From NCBI GenBank assembly GCA_038233815.1, contig JBBSVE010000143.1, positions 1 to 7,619 of the forward strand: a DNA stretch of 7,619 nt, read 5' to 3'. Under the pieces are notes generated by a model. It ran no database searches and was not told the origin of the DNA. It was given only the letters and a program-made list of their open reading frames with translations. This document shows positions 1 through 6,501 of the stretch, one piece after another. How positions within the stretch are numbered: the first letter of the stretch is position 1; every line of letters begins with the position of its first letter. The position numbers were made by a program, and so were the translations under genes. Source of the stretch: JBBSVE01 sp038233815. GTDB taxonomy: Bacteria; Pseudomonadota; Alphaproteobacteria; Rhodobacterales; Rhodobacteraceae.

Positions 1-144
1 CGTCACCCGCTTCCGCCACTTTGCAACGGTCTTCGGGTTGATGCCCAGTTCCCGGCTTAGCTGCGAGAGCGAAGCTTGCGATCGCTGTATTGCAGCTCTG
101 ACGGCGAACGTGGTCGTGGCGCTCCCGTGACCAACCTGGCCCAT
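1..144 (-). CDS. IS481 family transposase, N-terminal 48 residues (partial)
   Basis: The protein would bind the IS ends and catalyse transposition; only its N-terminal DNA-binding part is present. It starts MGQVGHGSATTTFAVRAA and continues through a helix-turn-helix ending in LGINPKTVAKWRKR (about residues 33-46), the signature N-terminus of many proteobacterial IS481 transposases. The full family protein is usually a little over 300 residues, with the DDE catalytic domain downstream, here beyond the window edge. The start ATG at 144 is preceded by GGAAGGA, a good ribosome binding site. No stop or frameshift occurs in the visible part, so the element may still be intact. Confidence 0.85.
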   Translation of the reverse strand, partial: MGQVGHGSATTTFAVRAAIQRSQASLSQLSRELGINPKTVAKWRKRVT

Positions 145-200
145 GATGCTTCCTTCCGTTCCTCAGAAAGGATCGCACCATCAAACCGTGGGATCAAACA
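1..200 (-). mobile_element. IS481-type insertion sequence, transposase-proximal end (cut by window edge)
   Basis: This stretch holds the start of an IS481-like transposase on the minus strand plus about 56 bases of leader. Read on the minus strand, the outer end begins TGTTTGATCCCACGG, and a GTTTGAT word occurs twice in the leader; the TGT start fits IS481-family ends. I place the boundary near 200 because permease-like coding sequence begins just after it. Only one end is in the window, so neither the inverted repeat pair nor a target duplication can be confirmed. The element extends beyond base 1. Confidence 0.75.
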
Positions 201-589
201 ATTAGAACCCTACCGCTCGATCATCTTCGTCGTCCCCATCGCGCTCGTGTTCGCTGGGGCGCCGCTGGATCAGGTCATCGCTTTCACGATCCTGTCGGGC
301 CTGCTGGAATATACCTCCATGCCGCTGAACGTGGTGTTGTTTCGGCGGAAATGGCCGCTGGGTACGATCAAGCGCGGCTATGTCCATCCGTTCCATCCGG
401 TCCCCGCGATCACGCTCCTCTGCCTCTGCGGGGTCACGTTTGTGGCGGTGTTTCTTGGCTACGTCGCAACTGGTCGCGGTGATCGGGTTCTACATTGCCG
501 TCTCGCTGTGGTTCCACTTCTGGCGCTACCGGTTCGTCCGCCGCACGGCGCAGTTCACGATGCCGTGGCCGCGTCCCATGGGATACTGA
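201..589 (+). pseudogene. APC-type amino acid permease, C-terminal remnant cut by the IS and frameshifted
   Basis: About 130 residues of the C-terminus of an inner-membrane APC-superfamily permease (amino acid or ethanolamine permease type) survive. Frame 1 gives LEPYRSIIFVVPIALVFAG, a second hydrophobic stretch around LDQVIAFTILSGLLEYTSM, then WPLGTIKRGYVHPFHPVPA and a further membrane segment up to FLGY. Reading then continues in frame 2 as SQLVAVIGFYIAVSLWFHFW and ends RRTAQFTMPWPRPMGY with a stop at 587-589. The shift lies near base 463 and fits a two-base loss or one-base gain. Everything N-terminal to LEPYRS is missing at the IS boundary, so at least 300 residues of a roughly 450-residue transporter are gone or lie beyond the IS. 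The substrate cannot be told from this fragment. Confidence 0.8.
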
Positions 590-613
590 AACCTGCGCCA
601 AAAGGACTGGACG

Positions 614-1339
614 ATGGACCCGCCCTGTTGATCGGCATGATGATGGCGCTGGGCTTGCTTGCGGTTTCGCTTGCCCTCTCCATGCGCCGCGAGGCGCGGG
701 TGCGGCACAGTGCGCGCGGGCGTGCTGGACAGTTGCGTGCCGTTTCTGGCGCGGCCCCGGTCCCGCGTGGGGTCGACTGGGTTTCCGCGGCTGACAGGCA
801 CCTATCGCGGCCTCGATGTCGATCTCCAGCTGATGACCGACACGCTGACGTTCCGAAAGCTCCGGGCGCTGTGGGTGCTGGTGACGTGCCCGGTCCGATG
901 CCGGTGAAGGCCACGCTCGACCTGATGATCCGGCCCACGGGGGTCGAACCGTTCTCGCGCTTTGACGCGCTGGGGACGCAGTTGCATCGGCCCGACGGCT
1001 TCCCGACCGATTGCGCGATCCGGACCGTTAGCCCGTCCGACATCCCCTCCAAGGCGCTGATCCGCGCGCATCTTCACCTTTTCGGCGATCTGACGCTGAA
1101 GGCGCTGGTCATCGCGCCGACCGGCCTGCGTCTGGTCCTTCTGGCGGAGGGGGTCTGGTCTTTCTGGGGGAGGAGGCGGAGCGCACGCGCTATCCGATCT
1201 GCCGTGACAGCGAGATGGTGCGCCCCCCCTGCCCGCCGTGCGGGTCCCTTACACGCTTGATGCGCTCGTAGCCTTGCACGTGGATCTGACCCCCACCGCG
1301 ACCGCCGAGCGCGAAAGCCTTCGCGCGTGGGCGTCGTAA
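614..1339 (+). pseudogene. Membrane-anchored protein of unknown function, broken by several frameshifts
   Basis: I do not know a function. Joining frames gives one plausible protein of about 240 residues. It has a hydrophobic N-terminal anchor (LLIGMMMALGLLAVSLALS, frame 1), then GVLDSCVPFLARP to DTLTFRKLRALWVLVT (frame 2). Next come PMPVKATLDLMIRPTGVEPF to APTGLRLVLLAE (frame 1) and LVFLGEEAERTRYPICRDSE (frame 3). The end is VPYTLDALVALHVDLTPTA to the TAA at 1337-1339 (frame 2). Apparent shifts lie near 711-718, 887, 1147-1152 and in the seven-C run at 1223-1229. The ATG at 614 is preceded by AAAAGGA but reads into a TGA after five codons, so a further shift near 620-626 is likely; otherwise the start is TTG 628 or ATG 637. 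The remnant follows the permease stop by 24 bases and may once have shared its transcript. Confidence 0.65.
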
Positions 1340-1773
1340 CCCGGCCCCCGCTGCCTTCGCGGCTGGTGCTCCTGTCGGCGATCCTGTTGCCCGCGTCCGG
1401 TCAGGTGCTGAACCGGCAACCGGGGCCCGCGCTGATGTTTCTACTCTTCATCCTGCTGCTGGGCGGCTTCACGCGGAAGACGGCGGGGCCCGATGTCTCC
1501 GTAGTGGGCAAGCTCGCCGGTGGCATCTTCGTTCATGCGATCGCGATCTACGACGCTTACAAGGTCGCACGGATCCGTCAGGAGGTCTGGAACGCGGCCC
1601 GCCGGTCAGGCGGTCCGCGCACCGTGACGTCGTTCGTGCACGGTCAGGCGGACGGGGTCACGCCCGCGTCCCGGACGCGCCTCCGCCGGGCGACGAGCCC
1701 GAGAACGCCGGCCCCGAGCAGACCGAGCGAGGCGGGCAGCGGCACCGGAGACAGCGACACGCCCGCGACGTAG
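1327..1773 (+). CDS. Small membrane protein of unknown function, C-terminus possibly altered
   Basis: The frame encodes up to 148 residues. The first ~95 look like a real protein: RPPLPSRLVLLSAILLPASG then QVLN, a strongly hydrophobic stretch (ALMFLLFILLLGGFT), and a third around GKLAGGIFVHAIAIYDAY, then a basic tail. This suggests two or three membrane passes; the P-x-x-GQ-x-x-N turn resembles small TM2-like proteins, a weak analogy. The start is GTG 1327, overlapping the end of the preceding broken gene by 13 bases, a usual coupled arrangement. Residues beyond about 100 are low in complexity and lie antisense to the convergent sorting-tail gene for 130 bases, so they are probably not native. 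Shifting to frame 2 would end the protein at TGA 1625-1627, just before the convergent gene's stop. A frameshift or lost stop is therefore suspected. Confidence 0.55.
   Translation: MGVVTRPPLPSRLVLLSAILLPASGQVLNRQPGPALMFLLFILLLGGFTRKTAGPDVSVVGKLAGGIFVHAIAIYDAYKVARIRQEVWNAARRSGGPRTVTSFVHGQADGVTPASRTRLRRATSPRTPAPSRPSEAGSGTGDSDTPAT
1621..1644. terminator. Candidate hairpin between convergent genes
   Basis: ACCGTG at 1621-1626 pairs perfectly with CACGGT at 1639-1644; a further ACG/CGT pairing with one bulged base can extend it inward. It sits exactly at the stop of the minus-strand gene (1644-1646) and could serve both strands. There is no T-run on either side, so intrinsic termination is unproven. 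Confidence 0.25.
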
Positions 1774-2318
1774 TCCAGCGCCGCCCCCGACGTCACCACG
1801 GCGATACCATAGTCGAGCGGTGCCCCGGGCAGGACTCCATTGCTCCACAGGTTGACGTAGCGTCCGTCCCCGATCCCGAACAGCATCCCGTAGATGTCGA
1901 ACGCCCCGCCGGAGAACGGATAGTCCGTCGCGGTCTGAGGCGATCCTTCCGGCCAGTAGAGGTTATCGAACGACAGCGCCCCGTTGCTTTGCGGCGGCAG
2001 GTTGGACGCCACCGCGAAATGGCTGAAATCGTCCGGGGCGAGCAGGTTCGTGTCTTCGGGTGCGGCATGGTTCACAGGCGCCAGCGCGCCGATGGCCGCA
2101 TCCACGATGCCCAGCCCGTTGTTGCTGTCCGAGAATGTGCCCGACGCGCCCGTGATCCGGTAGGCGTCTGGATAGAGGGCATCGGTCGCCGGTCCGTAGG
2201 AGAGCGTGACGCGCCCGCTCACCCCCGGTCCCGAAAGCTTGAACCTGACCGTCGCGGCCTCGACGCTGCTGGCCGACGCGATCAACAGGCCAATGGCGGC
2301 CGCATGCATGAATTTCAT
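1644..2318 (-). CDS. Secreted VPLPA-CTERM sorting-domain protein
   Basis: This 224-residue protein is exported and then processed at its C-terminus. Residues 1-21 (MKFMHAAAIGLLIASASSVEA) form a signal peptide with a likely cut after VEA. Residues 192-197 are VPLPAS, followed by a hydrophobic helix (198-210) and RRRR at 211-214, the three-part VPLPA-CTERM signal known from Rhodobacterales. Such proteins are handled by an exosortase-type membrane enzyme, which is not in this window. The middle holds FDNLYWP (118-124) and FDIYGMLFGIGDGRYVNLWS, shared with a group of alphaproteobacterial secreted proteins of unknown role. I chose ATG 2318 over the upstream in-frame ATG at 2393 because the signal peptide begins there and GGGGGGAA lies just upstream. 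The ten residues after RRRR are longer than usual for this tail and fall in the overlap with the convergent frame. The stop of iorB lies 174 bases upstream, so this gene may be read separately. Confidence 0.8.
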   Translation of the reverse strand: MKFMHAAAIGLLIASASSVEAATVRFKLSGPGVSGRVTLSYGPATDALYPDAYRITGASGTFSDSNNGLGIVDAAIGALAPVNHAAPEDTNLLAPDDFSHFAVASNLPPQSNGALSFDNLYWPEGSPQTATDYPFSGGAFDIYGMLFGIGDGRYVNLWSNGVLPGAPLDYGIAVVTSGAALDYVAGVSLSPVPLPASLGLLGAGVLGLVARRRRVRDAGVTPSA

Positions 2319-2469
2319 CTGACTTCCCCCCGTCCGACCGGCCGGACCGGGACGATCCGATACCGAAGTCGTGGGTCGGATATTGCGCCGCACCCTGCTT
2401 GATGGAAGCCCATGTCAAGACCATCACCATAATTTGATCGATGTGGGGAGGTGAAGAGCCGAAGGCGTC

Positions 2470-2489
2470 TTCCGGGCTGGTGCCCGGAA
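2470..2489 (-). terminator. Hairpin just after the iorB stop
   Basis: TTCCGGGC (2470-2477) and GCCCGGAA (2482-2489) form a perfect 8-base stem with a 4-base loop, beginning three bases beyond the TGA of iorB at 2495-2493. Position and strength fit the end of the iorAB transcript. The minus strand after it reads GACGCCTTCGG without a T-run, so it may instead stabilise the 3' end of the mRNA or act with Rho. Confidence 0.45.
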
Positions 2490-2492
2490 CGG

Positions 2493-4115
2493 TCAGAGAA
2501 AGCTGCGCACCGTCTCCACCGCTCCGGCGAGGGCCTTGCCCTTTTCGTCCGCCAGCGCCGCCTCGCGCAGGCGGCGGGCCCAGTCGGCGGCGTCCCCGCG
2601 ATCCGCGACGAGGGCAATGGTGTCCATGACGGTCGCGAAGGTGCCGATGCTGCGGGCGTGGGTGTCGGAATAGCCCTTGACCAGCCGCCGCGCCTTCAAG
2701 GTCTCCACGCCCAGCGCATTATTCGCCGCCGCATATCCCAGCGCGGTGTCGAACCAGCGATCGCGGTGCGCAACCTCGTGGGCGTGGCGCAGGGTGCGCA
2801 GGCGCCAGCCGCGCAAGCCCCCCAACCAGTGCAAGGCGCTGTAGGCGACGATACCGTCGGAGCGCAGGTGGCGGCCGTGGTTGAAGACGCGGTCGAGCAG
2901 GCGCATGGCGCGCGGGCTCGCCTCCACCCGGGCGCCCAGACGGGCGGGGAGCATGCCCGCGATCTCCTCGGCGCGGGGATGCATGAACTCGGTCAGGTGC
3001 AGCGACTGGTCGGGGCCGCGCCCCATCTCCCCGTCGATGCGGCGGAAGCGATCGGGCCGGGTCTTGAGGTCGGCCACCCGGATCAGGTCGTCGTAAGCCA
3101 TCGCGTTGGCAAGGTATTTGGCCGCCGTCGCGGTCAGGGTCCAGCCAAGCTCCGCACTGTCGGCGGCATGGGCGCGGTCGAGCAGGTCGAGATACTGGCA
3201 GCCATAGGCGCCGTCCTGAAACGCCGCCACCTTTTGCAGCCCGGCAAGGGCCATCGCACGCGCAGGCGCGGGCAGGCGATCGACCCGCGCGCAGAGGGCG
3301 GTCCAGTCGCGCAGGGCCGCGTCCGGCCCGGTCGGCGCCCGGAGCGGCGGCGCAGGCGCGTCGCCGGGGGCCGAGCCGAGCAGACCCGGGGCCGCCGCAT
3401 CGAAGCCCGCGCGCGGCGGAACCGGAGCAACGGCATCACCGCGCGCGCCCTGGCGCAGGTCGGCCTCGGTCGCGTCGGCGGCGGCGGCAAAGGCTTTGAG
3501 GCTCGGCTCCACCCCCTTGCCCCCGGCGCGGATCGCCGCCTCGAACGCCGCGCGGGGAAAGGGCAGCGCGCCCGATCCCGCCAGCGCCCCGAACAGCGAG
3601 GCCGAGATCACCGAGCCCCGCTCGATCGCCATGCGGTCCATGTCGAACATCACCAGCCGCAGGGCCGCGATCCGGGCCGCCGCTTCCACCTCCGCCGAGG
3701 AGGCTATGCCGTCGCCGGGCACGACCTTCTCGCTCACCGCCAGCGCGCGGTGGGTCGAGGCGATGAGCGTGGTGCGGTCGGGGGTGACGAAGCCGCGCAG
3801 GATGGCGCGCCCTGCCTCCATCATCTCCGCCGCGATCAGCACGTCGACGTCACCGGGCGAGGGCGCAAGCGCGAAGACCGGCGCCCGGCCGCCCGCAGGC
3901 GCCATCTCCACATAGTAGATCGTAGCCCCGGTGCGCTGCGCCACCCCCGCGACGGAGGTCGCCTGCGCCACATGGCCGTTCATCCGGGCCAGCGTCTCGA
4001 TCCAGGTCGTCAGCACGCCGCCGCCCTGCCCGCCCACTGCCATCACCGCGAGCTTGACGATCCCCGCAAAGGCCGGGTCCTGCGGCTCGGGGACGAAGCG
4101 TTCGGCCAGCGTCAT
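2493..4115 (-). CDS. iorB: Indolepyruvate oxidoreductase, beta subunit (IorB), long form with C-terminal extension
   Basis: IorB is the smaller partner of IorA in the cytoplasmic enzyme that turns aryl-pyruvates (indolepyruvate, probably phenylpyruvate) plus CoA into aryl-acetyl-CoA, CO2 and reduced acceptor. The 540 residues hold an N-terminal pyruvate-oxidoreductase gamma-type domain (about 20-200), with GGQGGGVL at 28-35, AQRTGATIYYVEM at 59-71 and DVLIAAEMMEAGRA at 91-104. A proline/alanine-rich linker follows (about 225-265), then an all-helical-looking C-terminal region of ~275 residues matching the extension (DUF6537) seen in aerobic proteobacterial forms, e.g. DLIRVADLKTRPDRF at 343-357. 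Archaeal IorB is only about 200 residues. The ATG at 4115 overlaps the iorA stop as ATGA, which fixes this start and implies coupled translation; an in-frame start at 4253 would overlap iorA heavily and is rejected. Confidence 0.92.
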   Translation of the reverse strand: MTLAERFVPEPQDPAFAGIVKLAVMAVGGQGGGVLTTWIETLARMNGHVAQATSVAGVAQRTGATIYYVEMAPAGGRAPVFALAPSPGDVDVLIAAEMMEAGRAILRGFVTPDRTTLIASTHRALAVSEKVVPGDGIASSAEVEAAARIAALRLVMFDMDRMAIERGSVISASLFGALAGSGALPFPRAAFEAAIRAGGKGVEPSLKAFAAAADATEADLRQGARGDAVAPVPPRAGFDAAAPGLLGSAPGDAPAPPLRAPTGPDAALRDWTALCARVDRLPAPARAMALAGLQKVAAFQDGAYGCQYLDLLDRAHAADSAELGWTLTATAAKYLANAMAYDDLIRVADLKTRPDRFRRIDGEMGRGPDQSLHLTEFMHPRAEEIAGMLPARLGARVEASPRAMRLLDRVFNHGRHLRSDGIVAYSALHWLGGLRGWRLRTLRHAHEVAHRDRWFDTALGYAAANNALGVETLKARRLVKGYSDTHARSIGTFATVMDTIALVADRGDAADWARRLREAALADEKGKALAGAVETVRSFL

Positions 4116-6274
4116 GGCATTTCCGCAAAGGACAGCCGTCTTGCGGCGCGGCGGCGGGCGAGGCGGGTGCGCCATCCACCGCGCAGGCGGTCCATCCAGC
4201 GTTCCAGCCGCCCCGGGTTGTGGATCAGATCGGCGCGATAGAAGCTCGGACACAGGATGGCCGCGTCCGCGACCTCACCGCAGTTGCCGCAGCCGACGCA
4301 GGACTGGTCGATGCTGGCAACGGGATCGTCGCGCAAGGGATCATCGAGGCGCTTCAGCCCCAGCGAGGGACAGCCCGACAGCCGGATGCAGGCGTGATCG
4401 CCGGTGCAGACCGCCTCATCGACGCCGAAACGCGGTGCCTCGACCCGGCGACCCTCGCGGATCGCGGCGGCGCGCAGGGGTTTTTCGCGCCGCTGCTTGT
4501 TGAGCATGCATTCCGACGACGCCACGATGACGCGCGGCCCCGGGGCATCGGTCGTCAGCGCCTCGCGGAACAGGTCGCGCATGCGGGTGACGTCGTAGGT
4601 GCGGTCGACCTGGCGCACCCATGGCACGCCCACGCCCTTGAGTGCGCGCGCGATGGGATTCCGCGTGGCTTTCGTGCGGTTTCCCGCGCGCGAAGAGGGA
4701 ATGTCCTGCCCCCCTGTCGCGGCGGAATAGAAGTTGTCCACGATCACCGCCACGCCGTCGGACTTGTTGAACACCATGTTTCCGATGCTCGACGACAATC
4801 CATTGTGCCAGAACCCGCCGTCGCCCAGAATGGAGATCGGCCGCCGCGCGCCCGGTCCCGCCGCGGCCCCGCCGTCGAAGGCCGCGTTGCTGGCGGGTCC
4901 AAGGCCGTAGCCCATGGTGGAGCCGCCGATCTCGAACGGTGGCAGCGTGGCGAAGAGGTGGCAGCCAATGTCGCCGGTGATCTGGTGCTGGCCCAGTTCC
5001 TCCTCCACCAGCTTCAGCGCCGCAAAGATCGGCCGCTCCGGGCAGCCGGTGCAAAAGCTTGGCGGCCGCGCGGGCACGGTCGCCGACAGGTCAGGAATGG
5101 CCACGGCGGGGGTGTTTGGTGCCCGCCCGCGTGAGGGCAAGAGGTCAGGCGCCGTCTGCCGCAGGATGCCCTGCACCGCCTCCAGCAGCACCTGCCCGGT
5201 ATATTCCCCGGCCATCGGCAGCATGTCCTTGCCATGCAGCCGTACGCTGGCACCGGCCCGGTAGAGCATGGTGGACAGCGTCTGCTCGATGAACTCGGGC
5301 TGGCCTTCCTCCACCACCAGCACCGCCGCCTTGCCGGCGCAGAAATCGAGAAACTCCGCCGCGACGACCGGATAGGTGACGTTGAGAACGTAAAGCGGCA
5401 CCTCCGTCTCGCCGTAGAGGTCGGCAAGGCCCAGACGTTGCAGCGCGCGGATCACGCCGTTGTACATGCCGCCCTGAAGCACGATGCCCACGGGGGCCTC
5501 GGCCGGACCGAACCTCTCGTTCAGGCGGTGTTCGGTGATGAAGGCTTCGGCGGCGGGCCATCGCTCCTCGATCTTCTCCTTCTCCTGCCGGAAGGACATG
5601 GGCGGCAGGACCACGCGGCTGAAATCGCGCCGGGGATTCGCCAGCGCATCAGCCACGGTCAGCGGCGGGGCGACGTTGTCTTTCGTCTCGAAGCTGCCGG
5701 TGACATGGCAGCCGCGGATCCGCACCATCATCATCACCGGGGTCGAGGTCGCCTCCGACAGCGCAAACCCGTCGCCCACCGCCTTCACGATCGAAGGCAG
5801 GTTCGGGCGCGGGTCCAAGAGCCAGATCTGCGACTTCATGGCGAAGGCGTGGCTGCGCTCCTGCATGATGGAGGAGCCTTCGCCGTAATCCTCGCCCACG
5901 ATGATGAGCGCCCCGCCCCGGACGCCCGAGGAGGAGAGATTCGCCAGCGCGTCGGAGGCGACGTTGACCCCGACCGCGCCCTTGAACGTCACCGCCCCCC
6001 GGATCGGATAATGCACGGAGGCCGCCAGCATCGCCGCCGCCGCCGCCTCGGAGGCATTGGCCTCGAACCGCACGCCAAGCTCCGCCATCAGCCCTTCGGC
6101 ATCGGCGAGCACGTCCATCAGATGGCTGATCGGCGCACCCTGATAGCCGCCGACATAGCCCACGCCGTTTTCCAGCAGCGCCTTGGTCAGCGCGAGGATG
6201 CCCTCGCCCGTGAACGTCTCGCCCGCGCCGAGCCGGAGCTGCTCCACTTCCGCCTTGAACGACCGTTCCGCCAT
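4112..6274 (-). CDS. iorA: Indolepyruvate ferredoxin oxidoreductase, alpha subunit (IorA)
   Basis: IorA is the thiamine-diphosphate and iron-sulfur subunit of aryl-pyruvate:acceptor oxidoreductase, a cytoplasmic enzyme. In its 720 residues the N-terminal pyrimidine-type domain shows GGYQGAPISHLMDVL (42-56) and GEDYGEGSSIMQERS (127-141). FCTGCPERPIFAAL (407-420) leads into the cofactor domain, with GDIGCHLFATLPPF (434-447) and GDGGFWHNGLSSSIGN (484-499) to VDNFYSAATGGQD, the diphosphate/Mg-binding region. A ferredoxin-like tail follows: CTGDHACIRLSGCP (623-636) and CVGCGNCGEVADAAILCP (659-676). The first cluster motif has Asp626 where a classical motif has Cys, so seven cluster cysteines are visible. 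The last ~40 residues are basic. The ATG at 6274 has AAGGAG seven bases upstream. The stop overlaps iorB by four bases; the two subunits, fused in many other proteobacteria, are separate here. Whether indolepyruvate or phenylpyruvate is the main substrate cannot be read from the sequence. Confidence 0.93.
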   Translation of the reverse strand: MAERSFKAEVEQLRLGAGETFTGEGILALTKALLENGVGYVGGYQGAPISHLMDVLADAEGLMAELGVRFEANASEAAAAAMLAASVHYPIRGAVTFKGAVGVNVASDALANLSSSGVRGGALIIVGEDYGEGSSIMQERSHAFAMKSQIWLLDPRPNLPSIVKAVGDGFALSEATSTPVMMMVRIRGCHVTGSFETKDNVAPPLTVADALANPRRDFSRVVLPPMSFRQEKEKIEERWPAAEAFITEHRLNERFGPAEAPVGIVLQGGMYNGVIRALQRLGLADLYGETEVPLYVLNVTYPVVAAEFLDFCAGKAAVLVVEEGQPEFIEQTLSTMLYRAGASVRLHGKDMLPMAGEYTGQVLLEAVQGILRQTAPDLLPSRGRAPNTPAVAIPDLSATVPARPPSFCTGCPERPIFAALKLVEEELGQHQITGDIGCHLFATLPPFEIGGSTMGYGLGPASNAAFDGGAAAGPGARRPISILGDGGFWHNGLSSSIGNMVFNKSDGVAVIVDNFYSAATGGQDIPSSRAGNRTKATRNPIARALKGVGVPWVRQVDRTYDVTRMRDLFREALTTDAPGPRVIVASSECMLNKQRREKPLRAAAIREGRRVEAPRFGVDEAVCTGDHACIRLSGCPSLGLKRLDDPLRDDPVASIDQSCVGCGNCGEVADAAILCPSFYRADLIHNPGRLERWMDRLRGGWRTRLARRRAARRLSFAEMP

Positions 6275-6281
6275 GATCCCG

Positions 6282-6287
6282 CTCCTT
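6282..6287 (-). promoter_or_regulatory. Ribosome binding site of iorA
   Basis: On the minus strand AAGGAG lies seven bases before the iorA ATG (6274-6272). It is the best Shine-Dalgarno match near any gene of the block and settles the iorA start. Confidence 0.75.
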
Positions 6288-6501
6288 CGTGCCGCGCTCA
6301 GTTGACGTATCGGCGGATGGCATCCCCGGACCGGGCCGCGGGGCAGACACGTGCTTCGCCACGCGGATGCCGTGCGGTGTTCCGGCCACCCTCATCGTCA
6401 ACCGAATAGCCGACTGAGCGGCACAGCGGGCCGCCTGCGCCCGGCGATGCATGGGTCGGCTGACCGTGCGGCGCCATAGCGAATGCCCGCTCCGCCATCC
6501 C
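6288..6501 (-). other. Gap between the hydrolase gene and iorA
   Basis: The gap from the hydrolase stop to the iorA start is 227 bases. A 66-codon minus-strand frame (6498-6298) fills much of it but shows no recognisable domain and no clear ribosome binding site, so I do not call it a gene. The minus strand holds TTGACG (6401-6396) but no good -10 box at normal spacing. The length leaves room for an iorAB promoter or operator that I cannot pin down. Confidence 0.4.

Noticed and set aside
76..1260. A single 394-residue plus-strand protein
   Set aside because: It joins antisense of the transposase start, a permease fragment and parts of an unrelated gene; the family-like sequence moves between frames, so it is a chance fusion of remnants.
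2390..2420. TTGACA (2418-2413, minus strand) as a -35 box for the sorting-tail protein gene
   Set aside because: No acceptable -10 box at 16-18 bases; the nearest AT-rich hexamer CAATAT is about 27 bases away.
2451..4241. Long plus-strand open frame (596 codons) opposite iorB
   Set aside because: It is the antisense of iorB in GC-rich DNA; the translation is rich in Arg, Gly and Ala with no domain or membrane pattern, while the minus strand has clear enzyme motifs.
6325..6344. GC-rich inverted repeat in the gap upstream of iorA
   Set aside because: Stem of only about five bases and expected by chance at this GC content.
5234..6409. Plus-strand open frame (391 codons) opposite iorA
   Set aside because: Antisense of the well-supported iorA; rich in His and Arg with no recognisable motif.
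6298..6498. 66-codon minus-strand frame between the hydrolase gene and iorA
   Set aside because: No convincing ribosome binding site, no domain, composition like translated non-coding GC-rich sequence.
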